Origin: Megamerina dolium
Lineage: Eukaryota; Arthropoda; Insecta; Diptera; Megamerinidae
DNA: 64,000 bases
Assembly: GCA_963854835.1 (NCBI GenBank)
Contig: OY978526.1
Location: forward strand, 38,292,501-38,356,500
Direction: 5' to 3'
Made by a program: the position numbers and the translations under genes. Of this stretch, positions 23,701 through 33,299 are shown piece by piece; position 1 is the first letter of the stretch, and every line of letters begins with the position of its first letter. Under the pieces are notes generated by a model, which ran no database searches, was not told where the DNA came from, and was given only the letters and a program-made list of their open reading frames with translations.

Positions 23701-24711
23701 ATATTGCCCTGTCAATGGCTTTGCATTCTTCAGGATCGCCAACATTTGTGCTAGTGCAATGGGCTTCGAAAAAGCCCAAATTATTTACGTCAATATTATT
23801 TTTGGTGTATATTTTTCTTAAGAGATCTGTTTGCATCGCTGCAGATGGATATGAAATTCCCTCTGCTTTAAATCCATCGCAGTTCACAGCACTATCGATT
23901 ACTTCTGCGTACACTCGTTTGGCAACAAATTTTCGCTTAAGATAAATACTGACTATCCCCTCTGATCTTACATATCCATTTGCATCTGCGTCCATAGTAC
24001 GAGGAAGTCCATCGGCAGAAAGAACACCAAGCGATACAAATTGCAAGGATAAATTCGGATGAAGACATAAGTTCACACCTCCAACAATAGCAGCATCAAT
24101 TTGACCTGATTGTAGAGCCCGAACTGCCATATGAAAAGCGGTAATGGAACTGGAGCAAGCACTGTCGCACATCATGGAAGGACCATGTAGACCAAGATGA
24201 TATGACACATAATTGGCAACCATAGCTGGATGACATCTGCATGAATACAATTATAAAAGTATAACGTACGTTTTTTACCACTATTTCTCGTGAGTAATTG
24301 AAAATAAATTTAATATAAATTACCCAGAAATTAGATCTATTCCATTATGTTTGGGATTGAACAACCGATTCTGTGTTTCAAACGTACTCATGCCGACGTA
24401 TACACCAGTGTTGGAACCACGCAAACTACCAGGATTTACACCAGCATCCATAATGGCTTTGTAAGTTTCTTCTACTAGAATACGAAATTGTGGATCAATA
24501 TTCCCTGCATTTTCCGGATTAATGCCGAAGAACGTAGAATCGAATTTTGAGGCATTTGGTATTTTACCCGTAAATCTGGGTATTATTGGATTTGTGTGTT
24601 TATACCGAATCTCGCTATCATCGCACATATATATCTGAAAGTGGTTTCACAACGAAGCGATACTTCTTATTGAATGATTTAATGTCGAATAACTTTTGCA
24701 TTAATGTCCAT
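17147..24711 (-). CDS. FASN: Fatty acid synthase copy A (type I multidomain), 5' end missing
   Basis: Cytosolic homodimeric enzyme that builds long-chain fatty acids from acetyl-CoA and malonyl-CoA with NADPH. Nine exons can be placed by GT-AG sites and frame: 24711-24324, 24236-22239, 22170-21753, 21663-20386, 20321-19712, 19649-19375, 19303-18954, 18896-17828 and 17773-17147. They encode about 2,340 residues, against about 2,400-2,550 for insect family members. Domain order is ketosynthase, malonyl/acetyl transferase, dehydratase, pseudo-methyltransferase region, enoyl reductase, ketoreductase, acyl carrier protein and thioesterase. Introns are 54-89 nt. The exon with the ketosynthase N-terminus is not found; a LINE (24749-30367) lies in the intron upstream of the first visible exon. 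A probable 2-nt slip near 24626-24639 breaks the frame in that exon. Similarity to copy B at 58283 shows tandem duplication. It resembles the divergent second or third insect FAS paralogues more than the housekeeping gene, but I cannot assign which. Confidence 0.9.
17828..18896 (-). CDS. FAS copy A exon: ketoreductase, acyl carrier protein, thioesterase start
   Basis: The ketoreductase Ser and Tyr are in FSSVSCGRGNAGQTNYGMAN (about 18590-18640). The acyl carrier protein phosphopantetheine Ser is in LGMDSLM (about 18225). The thioesterase begins with IIIPGIEGCNSDMW (about 17950). The part 18318-18724 is almost identical to copy B, unlike its flanks. Confidence 0.9.
18954..19303 (-). CDS. FAS copy A exon: enoyl reductase end and ketoreductase start
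   Basis: Starts TLKNHMSKDIEKGIILPLP (enoyl reductase C-terminus). It continues into the ketoreductase NADPH motif GGLGGFGLEL at about 19060, followed by WMILRGARKIILSSTRG. The donor is GTAAGC and the intron is 57 nt. Confidence 0.88.
19375..19649 (-). CDS. FAS copy A exon: enoyl reductase, second part
   Basis: Encodes the highly conserved NSRDTSFE and GRGVDFVLNSLSEDKLKAS text of the enoyl reductase nucleotide-binding half. It is intact here. The homologous exon in copy B carries a stop codon. Confidence 0.88.
19712..20321 (-). CDS. FAS copy A exon: enoyl reductase, first part
   Basis: Begins GMWGTYRHL. It contains the enoyl reductase substrate-side region (SSLNFKDVMQASG, FEYSG) and the NADPH-binding glycine motif (HAGSGGIGIAAIRVAQAYG) at about 19830. 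The exon ends FPTLN, and a 62-nt intron with acceptor TTTTCAG leads into the next exon. Confidence 0.88.
20386..21663 (-). CDS. FAS copy A exon: dehydratase end and pseudo-methyltransferase region
   Basis: 426 codons without a stop. This is the structural region between dehydratase and enoyl reductase. It lacks an evident SAM-binding glycine-rich loop, as in animal FAS. Recognisable text includes LPTSLRTLRICPQLHKS and GIEFMGLDASAVQRRR. The donor after the last codon reads GTACGT; at this place copy B has lost the GT. Confidence 0.85.
21753..22170 (-). CDS. FAS copy A exon: dehydratase N-terminal part
   Basis: Holds the dehydratase motif H-x3-G-x4-P as HEIDGRVLIP (about 21955). The proline is replaced by His in copy B. 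The splice donor reads GTACAA, weaker than GTAAGC at the matching place in copy B. The acceptor is TTTAAG. Confidence 0.85.
22239..24236 (-). CDS. FAS copy A exon: ketosynthase and acyltransferase
   Basis: Ketosynthase active-site Cys is in DSACSSS (about 24140). The two catalytic His are in EAHCTST and NCGHSE. The first His box is usually EAHGTGT in this family, so two glycine positions are changed (G to C and G to S) while the His is kept. The malonyl/acetyl transferase follows with its nucleophile in GHSFGE (about 22880) and the His in AYHSRAM (about 22580). The exon ends at a GTAAAT donor (22238). No stop or frameshift seen. Confidence 0.9.
24324..24711 (-). CDS. FAS copy A exon: ketosynthase N-terminal part
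   Basis: A splice acceptor (TTTTTTCCTAG) ends at 24712. The exon starts with the frame WTLMQKLFDIKSF and must change frame within a short TA run at about 24626-24639 to reach CDDSEIRYKH and RFTGKI. Loss of one TA unit would explain this; an undetected intron is less likely because the gap is too short. From there it is clean ketosynthase text (DPQFRILVEETYKAIMDAG, GVYVGMSTFE) to the donor GGTAATT at 24323. Confidence 0.75.
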
Positions 24712-24897
24712 CTAGGAAAAAATAAATCCACTCGCACTGCACTGCACTCAGTTCGTATTGTGCCGTCGTCGTGATCAGACGTGTTTTTCTCTGTGCGCGA
24801 TAGTGTACTAGTTCGAATTGTGTTTTGTAACTGTGTTACTGATAACTGTTAAGTGCATTATTGTTGGTGGCTTCTGTGTTGTCAGCGGAGCCTCAAT

Positions 24898-25138
24898 AAT
24901 TCGCGGAGTTCGTCCTTTTGTGACCTTAATTCGCGGGAGCCCTAGCGCTCCATTGTACTTATTGTTGTTTTGAAAATTCGCGGAAGCCCTAGCGCTCCGC
25001 TGTGTTAGTTGTTTGTGCTCTGTGCAGAGTACCATTATACTGTAACTTGTGTATATTTATTCGCGGAAGCCCTAGCGCTCCATTTAATTCGCGGAGTTTG
25101 ACCTTCATCGACCTTGTTCGCCGAATCCCTAGCGCTCC
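24898..25138 (+). repeat. R1-clade LINE 5' UTR repeats
   Basis: Four copies of a 22-bp motif close to TTCGCGGAAGCCCTAGCGCT start near 24930, 24977, 25060 and 25117. Two shorter starts (TTCGCGGAG) lie at 24900 and 25088. Such internal repeats in a LINE 5' UTR may be promoter elements, since these elements carry internal promoters. That role is inferred. Confidence 0.8.
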
Positions 25139-25234
25139 AATTAAGTGCAGTGACTACCTTATTTGTTGCTATTCCCCCTTACTGTATTTTTGTTGTTTAT
25201 TCTTGACTCGTGAGACTCAGTGTACTCTGTGGTA

Positions 25235-26419
25235 ATGCCACCAAGGAAGAGAGGACGTCCGCAGAGTGGAAGCGACACTCAGGCTCCTTCTGAGTCCGAT
25301 GTTGCAACGGGCACCGAAATCCAAACACTTGGTTCGTCTGATGAGGAAATTAATCCGATTCTCGAATCCGCGCCGCGAAAAATTAAAAAAGCAAAAACAA
25401 GTGTTAGTGCAGTCTCCAGTGACGTTCCGGCAGCATTAAAGGCACTAAGCACGAAAATTATCGAAGTGCTCTTGGGAGATGGAGGTAAGTTTGTGGGAGC
25501 TGCGGGGAGGGTTCTGAAGTATGTTGGGGAATTCGAGGCGCATCTCATGCACCTCATGGTAGAAAACGCAGAATTAAAGGGCCAACTAAAGGCGTACAAA
25601 GAGTGTGCCGGAGCCACCGCGGCTGCGCCTCCGCCGTCTTCTCGCGCGCCCTTGCCGCCTGCACGGGCGTTGCCGACACCGGTTGTGTCGAAGCCGGTGG
25701 AGACGTGGTCGCTCGTCGTGAGGAGCAAGAACCAAACGTCCGACGAAGTGGTTCGAAAAGTTGTTGAGGAAGTTGGCCCTACGCTTAAAGTCAGGGTGCA
25801 TGAGGTGCGTCCCGTTAAGGGCGGGGGAGCGGTGATCCGGACCCCCTCGGTCGCGGAGCGCGATCGGGTGGCGAGGAACGCTAAGTTCGAAGAGTTGGGG
25901 CTTAGTGTGAGTGTGAACGAGAAGCGAGGCGCGCGAATTGTTATCCAGGGGGTTCAGGAGATCACTCCTGACGATTTCATGCAGGAGCTCTTCGAGATGA
26001 ACTTCAAGGAGAGCATGTCGCCGGCGGCCTTCAAGCAGGGTGTCAGACTGGTGAGCTCACCCTAGAAGAGTGACGGTGCGCCAGTGAACGTCGTCTTGGA
26101 GGGATCCGATGCGGTGGTGTCGACCCTCTTGACGAACGGCCGCTGCTTTATCAAGTGGTTCTCGTTCAGGGTGCGTCCATCCAGCCTGATGCCCGGCTGC
26201 TTTAGATGTATGGGTTTCGACCACCGCATGGCCTATTGCAAGGCTAGGGAAGATGTCTGTCGTCGGTGCGGGCAGCAGGGGCATCGCGTGGAGAGTTGCC
26301 GCAATGCAATGCATTGTCGCAACTGCGCCTTTAAGGGTAAGCCAGCTGACCATCTTATGATGTCACTGGATTGCCCGGTGTATGCGGCCATTGTTGCTCG
26401 GGCCAATGCCAGGCATTAA
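25235..26419 (+). pseudogene. R1-clade LINE ORF1 (zinc-knuckle nucleic-acid-binding protein) with in-frame TAG
   Basis: The start ATG at 25235 gives MPPRKRGRPQSG, an AT-hook-like basic start. A long low-complexity and coiled region leads to three CCHC knuckles at about 26190-26390 (CFRCMGFDHRMAYC, CRRCGQQGHRVESC, CRNC). A TAG at 26063-26065 splits the frame before the knuckles; both halves are in the same frame. The stop TAA (26417-26419) overlaps the ORF2 start. Confidence 0.85.
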
Positions 26420-29399
26420 TGGTTGTAAAGATCTTTCAGATCAATTGCCATGGGTCTTACCCGGTTATGTGTGAGTTAGGTGCGACGATGCTCGCTCACG
26501 GTTGCAGCATTACGATGATCCAAGAGCCGTACGCAAACAATGGCGCGGTCCAGGGACTGCCCAGCTCTGTGCGGGTATTCCCGGATCTTAAGTGCGGTGC
26601 TGCAGTCGTGGTGAACAGCGTCGACGTTGAATGTATTCTTCTGAATGCGTCTGATTGGGGTGTGTGTGTTAGAGTAGAGTTTTCGTTTGGTAGTTTGGTT
26701 GTCGTTAGCAGCTACTTTAAGTTTAGCCTGAGCATCGAGCCATATCTTGATTATCTTGATACGGTGCTGCTCTCGGAGAGCAGCACGCCTGTTATCATAG
26801 GCTTAGATGCGAACGCAGCCTCCTCGCTGTGGTTCAGTAAGATGTCCCAGCAATCGCTTGGATACCAGAACCACAGTCGAGGGGTCGTTCTGAGTGACTG
26901 GGTAGTTGCTAAGGGTATGCATGTGTTGAACGTTCCGTCCGAGTATTTCACGTTTTCTAGCCTGGGTGGTGGTAGTGATATAGATGTAACTTTGGTGAAT
27001 GATGCAGCACGGAGAATGTTTGAGTTTGATTGGTGTGTTAATGGCCGGTGGGGGGCTAGTGATCACAACTTGATTGAGATTGTGGTGGCTGCCCCTACCA
27101 CTGGTGTGTCCAATTTCATGTTTAATGTTAGACGGTGGCGTACTTGCTGCGTGAATTGGGTGCGTTTTTGTGAGAATGTTCACGAGATTGTGTGTGCGAC
27201 TCCGGCAAGTGTGTTTAGCGACAAGTCTGTTGATGAACAAATTGAATTTCTGAATAGTTGTGTTTGGCAGGTGAATGATAGGATGTTTGATAGGTGGAAG
27301 CGTGTGAAGTGGTGGACAAGTGAGCTCACCCTCCAGAAGCGCCTCGTCCGGCGACTGCGAAGACGTTTCCAGCGCGCTCGACGGGACGATTCGGAGGGTG
27401 TATCCCAGTGCAGGAGTGAGTTTCGTAGGGAGATAAATGTTTACAAAGAAATGATTGTTCGAGTAAAGGAAGAGGATTGGCGTAGTTTTGTTTGGGATAA
27501 TAAGGACGATCCCTGGGGAAAAGTGTATAAGATTTTCCGGGCGAAGAAGAATACGGATGTGAGTGTTCTCCATGTTGGTAGAACGGTGATATCAACATGG
27601 AGGGGGTGCATGAACGTCCTCTTGAATGAGTTTTTCCCAGGGCGGTGGAACCGGTGCCTCCTCTTGAGGAGAGACCGATTCCCCCGTTAGAGACGAGTGA
27701 GTTAGAATATGCATTTAGCCTGGTTAGGTCGAGGCGTCTCCGGGTATTGACGGGCTGACTGGCGAGATGTGTAAGCATCTGTGGAAGGCCATCCCGGAAT
27801 ACTTGGAGGCCATCTTCGATAAGTTCATATGGGAGGGTATTTTTCCACGCGAGTGGAAAATAGCTAGGGTGGTAGTTCCCCTGAAGTCTCCTGATAAGGT
27901 CCGGAGTAATCCCCGGTCTTATCGGGGCATCAATCTCTTACAGGTGCTTGGCAAGGTGCTGGAACGGGTCATGGTGGAACGGCTTCAGGAGAGTGTTGGT
28001 CAGCTTTCGAATAGGCAGTTTGGTTTTCGTTCGGGTCGGAGTGTTGAGGATGCGTGGATGTACGTGAAAGATTCTGTGCGTGGCTCTACGAGCAAGTATG
28101 TTTTAGGTGTTTTATAGATTTTAAGGGTGCGTTTGATAACCTGCGCTGGAATAGAGTGATTCAGCGTTTGATTGAGCTCGACTGTCGGGAGATTAGCCTG
28201 TGGAAGAGCTATTTTTCCGACAGAAGGGCATGTGTGTTCGGTGTGAATGATAGCGTTGATGTTAGTGTGGTGTGTGGCTGTCCGCAGGGGTCCATATGCG
28301 GTCCATTCATATGGAACCTCATGATGGATTGCCTGTTGCGTCAGCTTGAGGAATTGTGTAGGTGTTGTGCGTTCGCGGACGATCTCTTGATCTTAGTAGA
28401 GGGCCAATCTAGAGCTTGTATCGAAAGGATAGGTCTGGATCTGCTGCAGTTTGTCCATTAATGGGGTTCCGGAGTGGGTGTGGATGTGTCGGCGGACAAG
28501 ACGGTAATGATGTTGCTTAAAGGCAAGTTGTCGTCGTCTCGTCCGCCTACCATCAGTGTGAACGGCAGTTCCCTCAAGTATGCGACGGAGGTCAAATACT
28601 TGGGGGTTACTATGGGTGAACGTTTAAATTTTTTGCCTCATATTGTATGTGTTACGAAGCGTTTGTTGAATATTGTGCGGCAGTGCGCCGTATTGTAAGG
28701 TGTGATTGGGGCCTCAGCCGGCGTGCCGTCCGTATCATGTATCGTGGTCTGTTCGTGGCTTGCGCCACGTTCGGGTCATCTATATGGTACGAGACGGCCA
28801 TGCAGGTTGCTGGCCGAGCCAAAGTGTGTTCTTGTCAACGTGTTGTACTATTACCTTGTCTTCCTGTATGTCGCACTGTCTCTACGGAGGTAATGCAGGT
28901 GTTGATGGGTGTGCCTCCTCTTGAACTAGTCGTGACGGAGCGTGCTCTGTCCTTCTTTCTCAGGAGGGGGATGAATGAGCCCGTGCTGCGGTCTGGTTGG
29001 GTGTCCGGTAGTGACTTGTTGAGTGGGTATACTGAATGTAAGCGTATGTTTAGTGAATGTGTGTTGTCGAAGTGGCAGGATCGCTGGGATAACAGTCCCA
29101 GCGGTCGTGTGACTTATAGTTTTGTGCCGGGGGCGCGCGCGTTGGTGGGGAATCCAGACTTCGGTTTCAACCTGAGTCTTGGTTTCCTGCTGACGGGCCA
29201 TGGTAGGTTGAATGCGTTTTTGTTTGGTAGACATTTGAGCGATAGTGAGGGTTGTGTGTGTGGTGCTGAGGTAGAGTATTGGCTGCACGTCCTGTGTGTG
29301 TGCCCCATTTACTCGGAGTTCAGAGATCTCGATGGAATGGGGATCACACGCAGTGTCGGGCGGTGGTGCTTCTCCAATATTTTAGCTAGTGATGTCTAA
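26419..29399 (+). pseudogene. R1-clade LINE ORF2 (endonuclease and reverse transcriptase), frame-broken
   Basis: ORF2 starts at ATG 26419 in the context TAATG, overlapping the ORF1 stop. An apurinic-type endonuclease spans about 26420-27100 (IQEPYANNG, GLDANAASSLW, ASDHNLIEI). The reverse transcriptase spans about 27870-28460 (SYRGINLLQVLGK, GFRSGRSVEDAW, FIDFKGAFDNLRW, GCPQGS and FADD). A C-terminal CCHC-like Cys/His region lies near 29250-29310 (CVCGAEVEYWLHVLCVC). Frameshifts occur near 27645, 27735, 28110 (just before the first catalytic Asp) and 28680, with a stop at 28459-28461. Confidence 0.88.
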
Positions 29400-29899
29400 A
29401 TTTTGCGTGTTTTGTGTTTAAACGGAGAAGACTCATGGAAAGGCAGTCAGAATAGCCTTGTGTGTGCATGTTTTCTTTTGGGGGAACGTGTGAATGTGTT
29501 ATTTCTTTTGGGTGGGTCTGGGGGGACTCGGGCTTCCGTTCGACGTCTCCCGGTCTCGCTTCGCGGGCGTTGTGTTCCGGGTTGCTGCTTCATACAGCTC
29601 CCACAAACTTGGGACAACGTCTTGGGGGTTAAATTGGGGATGTATCTGCGAAACATTATATCGTCAATGGGTGGGAAGGTGCCAGCATTTGGCCGCTGGC
29701 TGTGAGTCGAGGCACAGCCGTTCGCTATGCGATAAAACAATAACCTCTAGTGGACTGGCTGGTACCGGTTGTTTGTTAATTTGTTTAAATTGTTACTTTT
29801 TCTTCTAGATTTAAGCTTATTCTTTGTAATCATCTATTGTTATTTATTACTAGCTTAATTCTGTTATTTATTATTTATTATCTGGTGGAGTTTATTTAT
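29400..29899 (+). other. R1-clade LINE 3' UTR, first part
   Basis: Non-coding sequence following the ORF2 stop, moving from GT-rich to AT-rich text. No gene seen. Confidence 0.5.
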
Positions 29900-30367
29900 T
29901 TTGTTTTTCTTTTTTGGCCACCAGTCCGGAGCTGAATGGTAGCTCAACTGGTAGTAGTTTCGGCTACGAAGTCCGACCGGAGACTTTAATCTGGTACCAC
30001 GGGGATCAGGAGCCCTTGGAGCTTGCTCCAACCTGATCGTTGGGAACGGCCCTTCGGGGAGCTTCGTGGTGGCTGTGGTTTTTACCCAAAGGTACGCGGG
30101 TAGAGCACGTTGCTCGGTGTCGAGTTGCATTCTCAACCGGGTGCTGGACCCCATAGTCCAGCAGAGATTTAAGATGGGCCTCGTTCCTTACCAAGGGTGG
30201 GTTGTGCGCCCATTCACGCACCCCAAATTGGTACCTCAGGGTTAGAAGTCGTTGCCTTCTAGTCCTGGGGGGCGCTTATCGACGCTTAGTTCTGATACAT
30301 TGTGCTTTGAGCGCCGTGAGATAGGCCTTCCAGGCAGGTACTCACGTAAAACCTTCACCTTCTTCTT
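29900..30367 (+). other. GC-rich chain of stem-loops in the LINE 3' region
   Basis: Strong hairpins can be seen by eye. A nested one at about 30005-30040 pairs GATCAGG with CCTGATC and, inside it, TTGGAGC with GCTCCAA. Others are CCC-TTCG-GGG near 30051-30060, TGCTGGAC with GTCCAGCA near 30142-30165, and TAGAAG with CTTCTA near 30246-30264. Structured 3' UTRs are recognised by the reverse transcriptase in R2 and related elements. A separate small element in this place cannot be excluded. Confidence 0.65.
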
Positions 30368-30374
30368 CTGCACT

Positions 30375-30665
30375 GAGAGCATGAGTTTAGTTGGATGATC
30401 TTTTAACACCTATTTTGCCAACTCATCACATTACCATCCACTTATTATATAAGTATATATTTTTTTATCGCTCTTGTTTTCAAGAATGAATGGTTTTCAA
30501 CATACATTTTTTCCTCTCGTTGCAAATCTTAAGTGAGTTCGGAATCTTTTCTCCCACTCCAGTACTAAAATATTTTATTATTTTTACCTATGTAAAAAAA
30601 AAAAATCGAAACTAAGCAGCGAATTTGCAAATATTTTTGCAATAAAGTCGAAATATAATTGAATC
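30375..30665. other. Spacer, no gene seen
   Basis: AT-rich; the expected first exon of fatty acid synthase copy A is not recognisable here on the - strand. Confidence 0.45.
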
Positions 30666-31540
30666 TTGTTGTTTACAAAATATCTGTATGGTTGTTGGAT
30701 CTTTCATTTCTGGTTTGCCATTGGCTTATATTAAATATAAAGAAAGTTTATATTATAGAAGTTATATAGAAAAAGAAGAATTATAGAAGTTTCATTTCGT
30801 ATTACAATTTGTTTGTTTGTTTTTCGTAATATTTTTAATGAATTGAGAAGTAACGACTAGCATGTTTGTTCCTGGTGACCTCCTTCAATAATTTTACGTA
30901 TATATACCCATATTTACGTATTATGTGTAGATATATAATAATCCATTAATTTTTTTCAAACGTGAATTTCTTCAAAGTGAATCTTGTGAGATAAAATTTA
31001 AAATGTGTTAAAAAAAAAATGAAAATTTAATTGATTGTGAGAATTCTTCATCGCAAAGTTATTTCTGTAATTGAAAAAGTTCGCTCAATAATTTTTTCGT
31101 TATATATAATATAGGCGTGTCATATTTGTATTAATTATACCCTGCATAATGCAATATGCAAGGTATATTCATTTCGGTCAGATGTTTGTGACCACTCGAA
31201 GGAATCTCCGGATTTCTAGATATAGATATATATTCGTGATCAGCGTCGCTTAAATTTTCGATTTAACGATGTCAGTTCGTCCGTCCATCTGTCTGTCACC
31301 TGGCTGGTTGGCACGATAAGTTGAGCCGACTGTAAGGAGATTTTTTTTATATAAAATGAGCAGCTCTATTCAACAGACAACTACAAGAAAATAGGGGAAA
31401 TTCTTGTGAGTTGTTGCATATGCAATACAAAAGTGCAGGGTACTGTGCAAGTAATATCAAATTTATTTATGTGAATAATAACAGCTGATTGGTTTTGTCA
31501 TGGTATAATAATACAAGGTAGAGCCATTTTGCAATGTCTG
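30666..31540 (+). mobile_element. hAT-like element, internal fragment
   Basis: Matches the inside of the complete copy at 54115-55744 in pieces: 30666-30770 with 54400-54480, 30930-31125 with 54730-55040, and 31345-31540 with 55060-55230. It lacks both terminal repeats. It also lacks the roughly 150-bp coding-like segment present at 54835-54985. A dispersed repeat is inserted at about 31135-31340. Confidence 0.75.
31135..31340 (+). repeat. Dispersed 'taccctgcataatgca' repeat, short copy
   Basis: Text such as 'ttataccctgcataatgcaa', 'cggtcagatgtttgtgacca' and 'ttcgtgatcagcgtcgctta' recurs in reverse orientation at 41450-41685. The class of this short non-coding repeat is unknown to me. Confidence 0.7.
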
Positions 31541-31544
31541 GTCC

Positions 31545-32505
31545 CTTTATAGGGAGGGTGCCTCTATCCAGCTGTTTGATGTTTTCGAAAAATACAGAGC
31601 TGCCATCACCGCTCTCCAGGAAATACGATGGAAGGGACAGGGCTGCTCGAAAAGAGCGTCTTGTTTTAATGCTACAGTTACCATGCTGAAAGGTACGAAT
31701 TAGGGTGTGGATTTTTGGTTAGCAAGAGACTACGACATCTTGTCTTACATTTCACGCCTGTGAACGAATGGCTGGCCACAATCCGCTTCAAGGCAAAATT
31801 CTTTAACATCAACCTTATATGTGGTCACGCTCCGACGGATGACAAGGACAATGTGACTAAGGAGACTTCGAAGGAGCTTACGACCGCTGCCCCCGCCACG
31901 ATATTAAAATCATGCTTGGCGACTTTAATGCCAGGGTGGGCAAGGAAGGTACCTTTGGTCCAACTGTCGGAAAATTCAGCCTCCACCAGAATACCTCCGA
32001 TAACGGAATGAAGCTGATCGACTTCGCCGCAGTACGAAACATGGTAATTGGTGGTACCAGATTCCAGCATCTCGACATCCACAAAGCGACATGGCTGTCT
32101 CCAGATCAACGAACAAGAAACCAAATTGATCATGTGGTGATTGACGAAAGGCATGCTTCCAGTGTGATGGACGTGATATCGATCCGTGGTGCCAACATCG
32201 ACTCGGATAAATGCCTGAACAATTTTCACCTCGGATGAGCGAATGATCGGAGTTTTCGAGATAAAAGACCTATTTCCGTTGGTGACAACTATCGAATAAG
32301 GTACAACCTTGAGCTGTGTGAGCTGTATGCCGACACCGACATAGTAAAGTGCATTTAAATTCAGAGTCTGCGCTGGCTAGAAAGGCAGACCTGTCCTCCG
32401 ATGGAAAAACCAAGTACTAGAGAATTGGCTGGCGAAGCATGCTATATTCGGCCTAAATCGATTTTCGGTTGTAATGACCACATAAGTAAGTAAGTAAGTT
32501 ATATG
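31545..32505 (+). mobile_element. LINE (craniofacial-development-protein-2-like), RT deleted
   Basis: Encodes an endonuclease/exonuclease/phosphatase-type domain in pieces (HFTPVNEWLATIRFKAKFFN, LGDFNARVGKEGTFGPTVGK, TRNQIDHVVIDERHASSV). At about 32225 it jumps straight to the C-terminal segment that begins with the TSDER text of the family. Nearly the whole reverse transcriptase is missing. It ends in a (TAAG)n tail at about 32486-32501. Frameshifts occur near 31885. Confidence 0.85.
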
Positions 32506-33290
32506 TGTAGGCAATTAGTAGCGAGACAAAGGAGTAATCGTAGTGTTCGGCGCATACAAAGTAATGCAAAGAAAATTTGTTAATTATTAGATGACGATCT
32601 GAACGAATTATTTACTAATTTGACTATAGATAGTGATAGATCGTCATCCTCATCTAACCATCTAACGATCATAGTTTACAAACAAATACTTGTGAAAACC
32701 TACCAGCTTGAAGAAAGAAAAGTATAAAGTAAAATATTTCAGACTTGTAGCCTCATTCTGCCGTTAAAATTACTATCATTTGTTATAAAAATGTTGCGAA
32801 GAGTGCAAATATGCTTTGTGATTATGGCCAATATTTCGAAAAATCCCAAATTTTTTGAAAGTTTTTATTTCATTGACTATATAATCATACAACTCAGTAA
32901 TCAGTAATCAGTAAACAACATAAATCAATTTATAAAAAATTTCGGTCCAAAGGCGTAGAAAATTTAGCACAACTGGTTCAAAAATGAAATCCCACGTTAC
33001 AGTTCTCATCAAAATCCACTAAATTAATGGTAAAAGAAAAAGTACTAAAGTATTTTCTATATTTTTTTTGGAAGTGCTATACGGATATTTTTACTTTGGG
33101 TACAGAAAAACATAAATCAATAGATTTCTTTTCGATTTTGTGGCTTCGTTTTTCAATGGCAAGCTTTAAGCAAAAAGCAATAATTCTTATGTTTTCAGCT
33201 TTGACATGTACTGACATAATATGCATTCACGAATAGAAGATTTTTAATTTTCGTCATTACTAGTTTATTCAAATTCATAATAGAATCTTC
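32506..33290. other. Spacer, no gene seen
   Basis: AT-rich; the longest open frame (33027-33236, +) shows no family resemblance and has low-complexity aromatic-rich content. Confidence 0.5.
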
Positions 33291-33299
33291 ACTTACGCC

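Larger units (their letters stand above)
24749..30367 (+). mobile_element. R1-clade LINE, nearly full length, inactivated
   Basis: A 5.6-kb non-LTR retrotransposon with a repeat-bearing 5' UTR, ORF1 with AT-hook-like N-terminus and zinc knuckles, ORF2 with endonuclease and reverse transcriptase, and a structured GC-rich 3' region. A short direct repeat CTGCACT borders both ends (24742-24748 and 30368-30374). It is inserted antisense to fatty acid synthase copy A, about 36 bp upstream of a splice acceptor. ORF1 carries one in-frame stop and ORF2 at least four frameshifts and one stop, so the copy is dead but recent enough to be read end to end. Confidence 0.88.

Noticed and set aside
25279..27778. 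- strand open frames across the R1-clade LINE
   Set aside because: Antisense shadows of ORF1 and ORF2; composition mirrors the + strand coding frames.
29900..30367. rRNA gene fragment
   Set aside because: GC-rich and structured, but I find no conserved 18S or 28S core text.
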